Shown here: positions 1-5,687 of the stretch, piece by piece
Numbering within the stretch: the first letter of the stretch is position 1
Layout of the letters: every line of letters begins with the position of its first letter
From: Verrucomicrobiaceae bacterium
GTDB lineage: Bacteria > Verrucomicrobiota > Verrucomicrobiae > Verrucomicrobiales > Akkermansiaceae
Length of the DNA: 5,687 nucleotides
NCBI GenBank assembly: GCA_947372405.1
Contig: CANBTO010000362.1
Span: 1-5,687 of the forward strand
Reading direction: 5' to 3'
The notes under the pieces: generated by a model
Told to the model about the DNA's origin: nothing
The model's input: only the letters and a program-made list of their open reading frames with translations
Databases searched by the model: none
Position numbers and translations under genes: made by a program

Positions 1-1
1 G

Positions 2-3000
2 CTTAGCATTGCTGCGGGAACCATCATTTCGGACCGGGCCACCGCAGGCGCCGGACTCACCCATGCCTTTGCCGGGAACCTGGCGGTTTCAAACGCCATC
101 CACAATTTCACGGCGGGGACGAATGTAACTAGCGGAACCGCTGCCATCCAGCTTGGCAATATCACCAATGCATCAGGCAGCGGCGGCGCTGCGACATTCA
201 ATCCCACCACGGCCAATCTCATCATCACGGGCGGTTATACTGGTGTTACCAACACCGGCACGAACAACTTGGCTTTGGGTGGAACCAGCTCAGGAAACTC
301 CATCGCCGGGGACATCACGTTAGGCAGCCGAACCACCATTAACGTCACCAAGTCCGGCAACAGCGTCTGGACCCTCTCCGGCACCCACGGTGCCCTCGCC
401 GGCACCACCACCGTCACCGGCGGTGCGCTGATCACCACCAAGCAAGCGGCGCTTCCCAACAATAGCGCCGTCACTTTCAACGGCGGTACCATCGGTGCAG
501 TGATGGGAACCAGTCCCACGAACTGGTCAACCAGTGAGGTGGATACCCTTTTGTCCACCGCCACCAAGACCGCCGGAGCCCTGGGCCTTGACACGACCAA
601 CGGCGACCTCACCCAGTGGACCGCCTTCGACTCCGCCACCAACTTTGGTGCACTTGGACTCACCAAACTCGGTGCCAATAAGCTGACGCTCAATTCAGCC
701 GGCAACACCTACACCGGTACTACCACCATCGATCAAGGCACCCTCGAGCTAACGACCAACCACTCGCTCTCCGGTGGCCTCACCTTCGGATTCGGTGCAG
801 GAAACACCTCCAACACCGGCACCTTGGATATGACGAATGCCAACGCCACCTTCGGCGGCCTGAGCGTCCAGACCAACTCGGCGAGCAACAACGTCATCAC
901 CATCGGCAGCGGCAAGACGCTCACCCTCACCGGCAGCGGCGCCTCGGTGTTCAACGTGGTCCATGTGGGAGTCGCGACCCCGGGTTCATCGAAGCTGACG
1001 GTCACGGGTGCGACCGGCATCCTCACCGTCAACGATGCCACCAAAAACTTCACCGTCGCCAGCAACAGCGCCACGGCCGGCACCACCAGCCAGACGATGG
1101 ATCTCTCAGGGCTTGGCACCTTCAACGCGACCGTTTTGAACCTTTCCGTCGGAAACCCGCGCTTGGTCGGCGGCACAACACCGACAACTGGCATCGTCAT
1201 CAGCGATGTCCTGGCCCTGGCAAACAATAATACCATCAACGCCAGCGCCGCCATCGTCGTGGGTGGATCACCCACTACTGGTGGTGGCGGCACAGCTTTG
1301 CCTGCTAAGTTGATCCTTGGCACGACGAACGTTTTGAACGCCAGTTCGTTCGTGCTCGGCAGCAGCCGCATTTCAGGCACGATGGAGTTCAACACCGGCC
1401 TGACCACCCCCACCGTCACCCTCCGCGGGGCGGCGGGTGGAAGCGCCCGGACGGATATCTACCTTGGTGACCAATTCAACCTCCGAGGCGCCTCCCAAGC
1501 CGCTGGTGGAAGCACGGCCGACCTGGGCAAGATGGATTTCACCGGCGGTTCGGTAGATGCCAGAATCGGAAGTCTCTTTGTGGGTTATGGCGCGGGGGTA
1601 ACCAGCAACATCCGTGCAGGCGGCAACGGCAGTTTCACCATGAATGGGTCTTCCAGCAATGTGGATATCAACACCTTGGTGATTTCGCAGACGAATGATG
1701 ACAATGTAGCATCGACCAGCAACGTCACCGGCATCGCCAGCACCGGCAGCTTCACCATGATCAACGGCACGCTGCAGGTGAACACGGCGGCAACGCTCGC
1801 CAATGACGTAGACACGACCAACACCACCAACAGCCAGCAGGGCCTGTCCGCCACTTTCAACCTCCAGGGCGGAACCGCCACCATCGGTTCCTTGTCCACT
1901 CCCGTGAACTTGATCCTTGGCAATCACGTCAACGCTGGCAACTCCGGACTGGCCACCGCCACCGTGAGCCTGACCGGCGGCACCCTTAATGTCTTCGGCG
2001 ACATCAAGGAGGGTAACCTTGGGGCCGGAACGATCACCTCCTCGCTGGCGCTCAACGGAGCCACCGCCATCCTCGACATGAAGGGTGGGAACATCACCAG
2101 CGTGGACACCATCACCTACACCGACGGGACACTGAAGAACCTGGGCGTCGTCAACACCGACGTGATCTTGGCCGGGACCGGCTCCCGTGTTTTCGATCAG
2201 GCCACCGGCGTCAACGGTGAAATCCAAGGTATTGTTAGTGGCTCTGGCCTGGGGCTCACCAAACAGGGCGACGGCAAGCTCACGCTCTCCGGCCAAAACA
2301 CCTACAACGGCACCACCACCATCAACGGGGGAACGCTCGAATTGAACAACGCCGCCGACAATACGCTGCCAGACACCGGAGCCGTCGTGCTGGCCAATGT
2401 GGCCGGGGCGATCCTGCATCTGAATCACGATGACACTATCGGCTCGCTGGCTGGAGGTGGTATCACTGGAGGCAATGTGGAGCTTGTCAACCAGCACCTG
2501 ACGGCGGGTGATGCCACCAACACCACCTACGACGGTGTGATCAGCGGCAACGCCACCTCCCAACTCATCAAACAGGGCGCAGGCACCCTCACCCTCACCG
2601 GCGTGAGCACGTATACTGGCGACACCAACGTCAACGCCGGCACGCTTCTGGTCAACAGCCCGGGTTCACTGGATTCCGCCAACGCGGTGGTGGTCAACAA
2701 CTCCGGCACCCTCGGTGGCAACGGCGCGGTCGGTGGCGACGTCACGGTCTCCGCCGCCGGAAATCTGTCACCCGGTGCGGCTGCGGGCTCTGCTGGCACG
2801 CTGGCCATCGGCGGTGGACTGGATATCAGCGCCCAGGCTGGCGGTGCGGGCACACTGATCTATCAGCTCGATGCGCTGGCTGGAACCAATGACAAGATCG
2901 CCGTCGGTGGCACGTTGACCATCGGCAGCGGGGCTCTTGGTATGAACGACTTCGTCTTCACCAACCTCGGGGGACTGCAAGCCGGCACCTACAAGCTCAT

Positions 3001-3592
3001 CACCAGTGGAGCACCCGTTAGCGGCACGCTTGATCCCGCGAACCTCACCGGCACGATCGGGTCCTTCAATGCCACCCTTCAGATCAACGGCAATGACATC
3101 GAACTCGTCGTCAGCAGCGGTACCACGCCCTATGACACTTGGGCCACTAACAAGGGACTGACTGGCGCAAACAACGCCAAGGATGCCGACCCGGATGGAG
3201 ACGGCCATAACAACCTCTACGAATTCGCCTTCGATGGAAACCCGCTTTCGGGTGCCAGTGATGGCAAGATCGTGAGCAAGATCGCCACGGTCGGTTCTGA
3301 CCAAGTGCTCACCCTGACCTTGCCCGTTCGCAGCGGTGCCGCCTTTGCGACTGACTCCGGCGACCTGCTTTCCAGCTTGATCGACGGCATCTACTATCGC
3401 GTCGAAGGCAGCGCGGATCTCGCCAGCTTTGCGGAAACCGTCACGGAAGTCACCGGAGGAGACGCCACCACCATCCAGACCGGCCTGCCCGCGCTCTCCA
3501 GCGGCTGGACCTACCGCACCTTCCGGGTTTCCGGAACAGTGCCGACGGTTTCGAAGGACTTCATGCGCGCCAAAGTCAGCGAGACGCCCTGA
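2..3592 (+). CDS. Giant secreted autotransporter-associated beta-strand repeat protein, 5' end outside window
   Basis: The frame is open from base 2 to the TGA at 3590-3592, giving 1196 visible residues; the start and any signal peptide lie upstream. An in-frame TTG at 269 is not a credible start, because the same Thr/Gly/Asn-rich coding sequence continues before it. Four PATR-type repeats (pattern LTKxGxGxLTLSGxNTYxGxTTIxxGTLxL) lie at visible residues about 112-147, 217-253, 749-786 and 853-885. Residues 902-925 carry the GTLGGNGxVGGxVTV...LSPG pattern that usually follows such repeats. Between repeats two and three is a long degenerate beta-rich stretch. The last about 155 residues form a separate module with a DPDGDGHNNLYE loop. 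I saw no cysteine and no C-terminal beta-barrel. By family, this should be an exported beta-helical surface or extracellular protein; adhesin, matrix and passenger roles all remain possible. The family call is firm, the role is unknown. Confidence 0.9.
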   Translation, partial: LSIAAGTIISDRATAGAGLTHAFAGNLAVSNAIHNFTAGTNVTSGTAAIQLGNITNASGSGGAATFNPTTANLIITGGYTGVTNTGTNNLALGGTSSGNSIAGDITLGSRTTINVTKSGNSVWTLSGTHGALAGTTTVTGGALITTKQAALPNNSAVTFNGGTIGAVMGTSPTNWSTSEVDTLLSTATKTAGALGLDTTNGDLTQWTAFDSATNFGALGLTKLGANKLTLNSAGNTYTGTTTIDQGTLELTTNHSLSGGLTFGFGAGNTSNTGTLDMTNANATFGGLSVQTNSASNNVITIGSGKTLTLTGSGASVFNVVHVGVATPGSSKLTVTGATGILTVNDATKNFTVASNSATAGTTSQTMDLSGLGTFNATVLNLSVGNPRLVGGTTPTTGIVISDVLALANNNTINASAAIVVGGSPTTGGGGTALPAKLILGTTNVLNASSFVLGSSRISGTMEFNTGLTTPTVTLRGAAGGSARTDIYLGDQFNLRGASQAAGGSTADLGKMDFTGGSVDARIGSLFVGYGAGVTSNIRAGGNGSFTMNGSSSNVDINTLVISQTNDDNVASTSNVTGIASTGSFTMINGTLQVNTAATLANDVDTTNTTNSQQGLSATFNLQGGTATIGSLSTPVNLILGNHVNAGNSGLATATVSLTGGTLNVFGDIKEGNLGAGTITSSLALNGATAILDMKGGNITSVDTITYTDGTLKNLGVVNTDVILAGTGSRVFDQATGVNGEIQGIVSGSGLGLTKQGDGKLTLSGQNTYNGTTTINGGTLELNNAADNTLPDTGAVVLANVAGAILHLNHDDTIGSLAGGGITGGNVELVNQHLTAGDATNTTYDGVISGNATSQLIKQGAGTLTLTGVSTYTGDTNVNAGTLLVNSPGSLDSANAVVVNNSGTLGGNGAVGGDVTVSAAGNLSPGAAAGSAGTLAIGGGLDISAQAGGAGTLIYQLDALAGTNDKIAVGGTLTIGSGALGMNDFVFTNLGGLQAGTYKLITSGAPVSGTLDPANLTGTIGSFNATLQINGNDIELVVSSGTTPYDTWATNKGLTGANNAKDADPDGDGHNNLYEFAFDGNPLSGASDGKIVSKIATVGSDQVLTLTLPVRSGAAFATDSGDLLSSLIDGIYYRVEGSADLASFAETVTEVTGGDATTIQTGLPALSSGWTYRTFRVSGTVPTVSKDFMRAKVSETP
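335..442 (+). repeat. PATR-type protein repeat 1 (degenerate)
   Basis: Visible residues 112-147 read TINVTKSGNSVWTLSG, then LAGTTTVTGGALITTK. This matches the autotransporter-associated beta-strand repeat, but the usual NTYTG turn is replaced by a longer GTHGALAG segment. Confidence 0.65.
650..760 (+). repeat. PATR-type protein repeat 2
   Basis: Visible residues 217-253 contain GLTKLGANKLTLNSAGNTYTG followed directly by TTTIDQGTLEL, a clear match to the autotransporter-associated beta-strand repeat with one or two extra residues before NTYTG. Confidence 0.85.
2246..2359 (+). repeat. PATR-type protein repeat 3 (near-consensus)
   Basis: Visible residues 749-786 contain LTKQGDGKLTLSGQNTYNG and then TTTINGGTLELNN. 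This is the best consensus copy in the protein and comes about 1.5 kb after repeat 2. Confidence 0.9.
2558..2656 (+). repeat. PATR-type protein repeat 4
   Basis: Visible residues 853-885 contain LIKQGAGTLTLTGVSTYTG followed by DTNVNAGTLLVN. It lies about 310 bp after repeat 3 and leads into the GTLGGNG...LSPG closing pattern at 2705-2776. Confidence 0.88.
3125..3589 (+). other. C-terminal module with calcium-loop motif, in place of an autotransporter barrel
   Basis: This is a protein region, visible residues 1042 to the end. It opens with TPYDTWATNKGL and has a DxDxDGxxNxxE loop (DPDGDGHNNLYE, bases 3188-3223) of the dockerin or EF-hand-like kind. A beta-rich part follows with YYRVEGSADL, then GWTYRTFRV, and the protein ends FMRAKVSETP. 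I recall similar DGDGxxNxxEYAF plus YRVExSxDL endings on many secreted verrucomicrobial proteins, so a role in sorting or surface attachment is possible. That role is inference. No hydrophobic anchor, LPXTG or PEP-CTERM motif is visible. Confidence 0.6.
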
Positions 3593-3616
3593 GCCGGGTT
3601 GGCTCGACTTGTTTCC

Positions 3617-3653
3617 AATGGCGCGGTGGGTCTCATCCTGCTGCGCCATTTTT
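3617..3653 (+). terminator. Intrinsic terminator after the repeat-protein gene
   Basis: AATGGCGC at 3617-3624 pairs perfectly with GCGCCATT at 3643-3650. The stem continues inward for six more pairs (three of them G-U) to a TCTCAT loop at 3631-3636, giving about 14 pairs. It runs into a five-T tract at 3649-3653. It begins 25 bases after the stop at 3592 and separates that gene from the dNTPase gene. Confidence 0.85.
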
Positions 3654-3689
3654 ATGATATCCCCTCCCGGCCAGCTGCTGGCGGACTCG

Positions 3690-3698
3690 AAGGAAAGG
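3690..3698 (+). promoter_or_regulatory. Ribosome binding site favouring a TTG start for the dNTPase gene
   Basis: AAGGAAAGG is a strong Shine-Dalgarno-like sequence. Its AAGGA core (3690-3694) ends five bases before TTG at 3700. The in-frame ATG codons at 3736 and 3739 have no comparable sequence at a suitable distance, so this site decides the start choice. Confidence 0.6.
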
Positions 3699-3699
3699 T

Positions 3700-5028
3700 T
3701 TGCCGCGCCAGCTGGATCGCTTCAACCTGTGCGCGATGATGAACCGCTTCTACGGGGAATTCGACACGCAGCGCCGCTCGGGCAAATGTGATTCGGGAGA
3801 TTACCGCTCTCCGTTCCAGATCGACCGCGACCGCGTGCTGCACACGCCGACCTTCCGCCGTCTTCAAAACAAGACGCAGGTGTTCTGGAGTGGTGAGTAT
3901 GATTTCTACCGCACGCGGCTGACCCATTCTCTGGAAGTGGCGCAGATCGGGAAATCCATCTGTCACTGGCTGAGATCGCCGGCCGACGGCCCGCTGTCGC
4001 CGGATTTCTTCATCGACTCGGATCTGGTGGAGGCCGTTTGTCTTTCCCATGATCTCGGACATCCGCCGTTCGGCCATGCGGGTGAGCGCACCTTGAACCA
4101 CCTGATGCGCGGTCACGGCGGCTTCGAGGGCAACGCGCAGACGCTGCGTCTGCTTACCGAGCGGATTTTCTCGGCCAAACGCAGTGGCATGGACCCGACA
4201 CGCGCGTTTCTCGATGGCGTGTTGAAATACAAATCGCTGTGGACCGAACTCGCCACCGCGCACGGATCACCGCCGGAACACCACTTCATCCATGACGACC
4301 AACACGCACATCTCGATTGGGCGATGGGTGGTCACGACTTCCCGCTCGAACTTCCGCCCGGCAAGGCGCGGGACAAGTTCAAATCCATTGAATGCCAGGT
4401 GATGGATTGGGCGGACGACACCGCCTACTCGCTCAACGATCTATCCGACAGCGTGCGCGCCGGGTTCCTCAACATTGAGAAAATCGAGGCATGGGCCGAG
4501 ATGCATGGTCATCCCACAGGCGAAGGCACGCCGCTCGGTGATTTGATGAAGTCCATCCGCCGCAAGCGCGTGGACCCGTTTGTCGGCAAACGCATCGGCC
4601 GCTACATCCAGGCCACGAAGTTGGTGGCGGACGTGAATTTCCTCAGCGCGGAGACGAACCGCTACCGCTACCGCCTGGTCATCGACGAGGAGGTGAAGGC
4701 GGAGTCGTCGTTGTTCAAGCGCCTGGCCTTCGAGGTCGTGTTCCTCTCGCCGCAGTTGAAACAACTCGAGCACAAGGGCAGCCGCATGCTCCGGCACCTG
4801 TGGGAGGTGCTGCACCAACGCTACGTGCTCGGAGAAACCATCGACGGGCAGGACTTCCAACTCCTGCCCGCGGACACCGCCGCCGAAATCTCCGCGGCTC
4901 CGGACGAGGCGGGACGCGCGCGGCTCGTGTGCGACTTCCTCGCCGGCATGACCGATGGCTACGCCGCCCGCACCTACAAGCGCCTCTTCACCCCGGACTT
5001 CGGCTCGATCGGCGATCTGATCGGTTAG
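3700..5028 (+). CDS. dgt: dNTP triphosphohydrolase, dGTPase family (HD domain)
   Basis: The 442-residue product should hydrolyse dGTP or other dNTPs to the deoxynucleoside and triphosphate in the cytoplasm, lowering dNTP pools. The family hallmark FQIDRDRVLHTPTFRRLQNKTQVF spans residues 39-62 (given here only to identify the region). The HD metal site is complete: H76 in RLTHSLEV, H117-D118 in SHDLGHPPFGHAGE, and an aspartate in MDWADDTAYS (D239 or D240). H126 and E129 fit the catalytic pair known from E. coli Dgt. FEGNAQ (142-147) and the C-terminal MTDGYAARTYKRLF (417-430) are also family features. Length fits the shorter dGTPase-like class. TTG 3700 was chosen for its ribosome binding site; ATG 3736 or 3739, giving M(M)NRFYGEFD, would match the usual family N-terminus and stays possible. 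A terminator upstream suggests its own promoter, which I could not identify. Its last ten codons recur at 5464. Confidence 0.93.
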   Translation: MPRQLDRFNLCAMMNRFYGEFDTQRRSGKCDSGDYRSPFQIDRDRVLHTPTFRRLQNKTQVFWSGEYDFYRTRLTHSLEVAQIGKSICHWLRSPADGPLSPDFFIDSDLVEAVCLSHDLGHPPFGHAGERTLNHLMRGHGGFEGNAQTLRLLTERIFSAKRSGMDPTRAFLDGVLKYKSLWTELATAHGSPPEHHFIHDDQHAHLDWAMGGHDFPLELPPGKARDKFKSIECQVMDWADDTAYSLNDLSDSVRAGFLNIEKIEAWAEMHGHPTGEGTPLGDLMKSIRRKRVDPFVGKRIGRYIQATKLVADVNFLSAETNRYRYRLVIDEEVKAESSLFKRLAFEVVFLSPQLKQLEHKGSRMLRHLWEVLHQRYVLGETIDGQDFQLLPADTAAEISAAPDEAGRARLVCDFLAGMTDGYAARTYKRLFTPDFGSIGDLIG

Positions 5029-5071
5029 ATAAATGTCTGCCGGGTCAGAAAGAGTCGACTAATAGGATGTC
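4996..5071 (+). repeat. Direct repeat, copy 1: 3' end of dgt plus downstream bases
   Basis: GACTTCGGCTCGATCGGCG at 4996-5014 is identical to 5464-5482. Similarity continues through the dgt stop codon (GTTAGA, about 20 of the next 30 bases match). After a gap of about ten bases it resumes at TCGAC-N-AAT...TGTC (5055-5071 against 5514-5529). Here the repeat encodes the real dgt ending DFGSIGDLIG-stop. The two copies are 468 bp apart and enclose the small immunity-like gene. Confidence 0.8.
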
Positions 5072-5075
5072 AGGC
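5054..5075 (+). repeat. TCGA..ATAGGATGT motif, copy 1
   Basis: GTCGA (5054-5058), three extra bases, then ATAGGATGT (5062-5070) and CAGGC. The same GTCGA and ATAGGATGT blocks recur, joined without the extra bases and followed by TAGCC, at 5639-5657. A poorer version is at 5513-5529. Confidence 0.5.
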
Positions 5076-5080
5076 ATCCT
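5064..5080. promoter_or_regulatory. Short inverted repeat just before the immunity-like gene
   Basis: AGGATG and CATCCT form a perfect 6-bp stem around TCAGG, ending six bases before the ATG at 5087. In RNA it would sequester the only AGGA upstream of that start, which in any case is about 19 bases away and too far to act as a normal ribosome binding site. There is no T tract, so it is not a standard terminator for dgt. A protein-binding palindrome or translational hairpin is possible. Confidence 0.45.
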
Positions 5081-5086
5081 CACACC

Positions 5087-5488
5087 ATGGCCAGGATTTC
5101 ACCTCAACGACTCGACAAGCAGGCGCACATCGCATTGGCGCGACGGGCTGCCGAGTCCGCCGGGCGTGTGCTCGCGCACTTCGAGGTCCGGTATCCCAAT
5201 GACAACCGGCCTCGCAGAGCCATCGAAGCGGCTCGCGCCTGGGCACGCGGTGAGTTGTTGATGACCGATGCGCGCGTCGCGGCATTCGCCGCACATGCCG
5301 CTGCCCGTGACGCCGGACACCCCGCCGCTCGATTCGCCGCCCGGGCCGCAGGTCATGCTGCGGCCACTGCGCACGTCGCGGGGCATGCACGTCACGCCGA
5401 CGCATACGCCGCCAAAGCCGGTGCTGCTGCTGCTGACGAGCCACAAAGTGACGACGAGAAGCTGACTTCGGCTCGATCGGCGGGTTGA
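5087..5488 (+). CDS. Imm5-like putative immunity protein, probably with altered C-terminus
   Basis: This encodes 133 residues rich in Ala, His and Arg, probably all-helical and cytoplasmic, with no signal peptide or membrane segment. The segment FEVRYPNDNRPRRAIEAARA (32-51) followed by WARGE, then AAHAAAR (68-74) and AAGHAAATAHVAGHA (87-101), matches what I recall of proteins annotated as putative immunity protein (Imm5-like, predicted from polymorphic-toxin loci). Family function is largely predicted, not shown. Homologues as I recall them continue further and end in a different helix; here the last residues TSARSAG are an out-of-frame reading of the duplicated dgt end at 5464, so the native C-terminus is probably lost. 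The ATG at 5087 has no good ribosome binding site, and no toxin gene is adjacent. It may be a decaying or captured gene; the strong coding pattern through residue 118 argues for a real gene. Confidence 0.72.
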   Translation: MARISPQRLDKQAHIALARRAAESAGRVLAHFEVRYPNDNRPRRAIEAARAWARGELLMTDARVAAFAAHAAARDAGHPAARFAARAAGHAAATAHVAGHARHADAYAAKAGAAAADEPQSDDEKLTSARSAG

Positions 5489-5529
5489 TTTGTTAGAAAA
5501 ACGTCCGCGCGGCTCGACGAATCCGTGTC
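5464..5529 (+). pseudogene. Direct repeat, copy 2: displaced 3' end of dgt
   Basis: The first 19 bases are identical to 4996-5014, and the left boundary is sharp: bases before 5464 do not resemble dgt. Read in the dgt frame it gives DFGSIGGLIC and then TAG at 5494-5496, against DFGSIGDLIG and TAG in the intact gene, so the last ten codons and stop survive as a remnant. Similarity then fades through GTTAGAAAAACGTC and reappears at TCGACGAAT. The immunity-like gene reads through its first 25 bases in another frame and stops at 5486-5488. Confidence 0.75.
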
Positions 5530-5643
5530 CGCACGCCCGCGTATTTCCACGTTGCGGACAAGAGCATCGCACCAACGCCACATGGACACGGAAACCTCCG
5601 TTTGGCAGGTGACTCATCGCTTTACAACACCAAGATTCGTCGA
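5514..5643. repeat. Nested inverted repeats in the gene-free tail
   Basis: TCGACGAAT (5514-5522) is the exact reverse complement of ATTCGTCGA (5635-5643). Directly inside it, TCCGTGTCC (5522-5530) is the exact reverse complement of GGACACGGA (5584-5592). Alternatives that compete with the second stem are TGTCCGCA (5526-5533) with TGCGGACA (5553-5560), and ACGGA (5588-5592) with TCCGT (5597-5601). The set could fold as one long interrupted stem. No open reading frame of note and no T tract are present. It may be a small fold-back element, a recombination site or a structured RNA. Confidence 0.5.
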
Positions 5644-5657
5644 ATAGGATGTTAGCC
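5639..5657 (+). repeat. TCGA..ATAGGATGT motif, copy 2
   Basis: GTCGA is followed directly by ATAGGATGT and TAGCC, echoing the block at 5054-5075 just upstream of the immunity-like gene. TAGG and CCTA (5645-5648, 5656-5659) make a weak 4-bp dyad at the place where copy 1 has its 6-bp dyad. Confidence 0.45.
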
Positions 5658-5671
5658 TAGAAAGAAAAATA

Positions 5672-5687
5672 GAACCGCAGATGGACT
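5672..5687. repeat. Possible start of a CGCAGAT-type intergenic repeat, cut by window end
   Basis: GAACCGCAGATGGAC resembles the opening of ACCGCAGATNNACGCAGAT-type tandem repeats that I recall from intergenic DNA of verrucomicrobia and planctomycetes. Only the first unit is inside the window, so this is weakly supported. Confidence 0.25.

Noticed and set aside
269..271. TTG as start of the repeat-protein gene
   Set aside because: The same frame stays open back to base 2 with the same repeat-protein composition and no ribosome binding site precedes the TTG, so the gene simply enters from outside the window.
1373..2563. Long antisense open frame (396 codons) opposite the repeat-protein gene, with others at 733-1419 and 2768-3649
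   Set aside because: They mirror the composition of the strongly supported + strand gene, have no recognisable domain, and GC-rich Thr/Gly/Val coding readily leaves the other strand free of stops.
3653..3658. TATGAT as a -10 box for the dNTPase gene
   Set aside because: It lies in the terminator tail and no -35-like sequence is found at about 17 bases upstream, so a promoter is not supported.
3670..3682. GCCAGC-T-GCTGGC dyad upstream of the dNTPase ribosome binding site
   Set aside because: Only a 6-bp palindrome in GC-rich DNA with no second copy; an operator is possible but cannot be supported.
5526..5560. Terminator after the immunity-like gene (TGTCCGCA with TGCGGACA)
   Set aside because: The stem is followed by AGAGCATC and has no T tract on either strand.
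5024..5657. Integron-style cassette with attC sites, suggested by GTTAGAT (5024), GTTAGAA (5492) and GTTAGCC (5651)
   Set aside because: All three motifs face the same way, only the first fits GTTRRRY, no inverted RYYYAAC partner pairs with them, and one lies inside the dgt stop region.

Overview
The window looks like chromosomal DNA from a GC-rich member of the Verrucomicrobiota, probably near Luteolibacter or Haloferula. This is inferred from protein style: a very large secreted Thr/Gly/Asn-rich protein with autotransporter-associated beta-strand repeats and a calcium-loop C-terminal module, next to a dNTP triphosphohydrolase. No rRNA or other taxonomic marker is present. All supported genes lie on the + strand.

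Bases 2-3592 hold the 3' part (1196 codons) of a giant secreted or surface beta-helical protein. Its real start lies before the window. It has four recognisable PATR-type repeats, a long degenerate beta-strand region between the second and third, and a C-terminal module with a DxDxDG calcium-binding-like loop in place of an autotransporter barrel. A strong intrinsic terminator (3617-3653) closes this unit.

Bases 3700-5028 encode an intact HD-domain dNTP triphosphohydrolase (dGTPase family) with all expected metal-binding and catalytic residues. It probably starts at a TTG behind a good ribosome binding site. Its role would be control of dNTP pools.

Bases 5029-5687 are the most interesting part. 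A small Ala/His-rich gene (5087-5488) resembling Imm5-like putative immunity proteins sits between two copies of the 3' end of the dNTPase gene. The copies at 4996 and 5464 share 19 identical bases, and the downstream copy keeps the last codons and stop in the original dNTPase frame. The small gene runs into the second copy in a different frame, so its last residues are borrowed and its own C-terminus is probably lost. No toxin or recombinase gene is visible. The arrangement resembles insertion of a mini-cassette at a gene's 3' end with regeneration of that end, or a local duplication that has since decayed. The last 199 bases hold no gene. They contain nested inverted repeats (5514-5643) and a second copy of a TCGA..ATAGGATGT motif that also lies just before the small gene.
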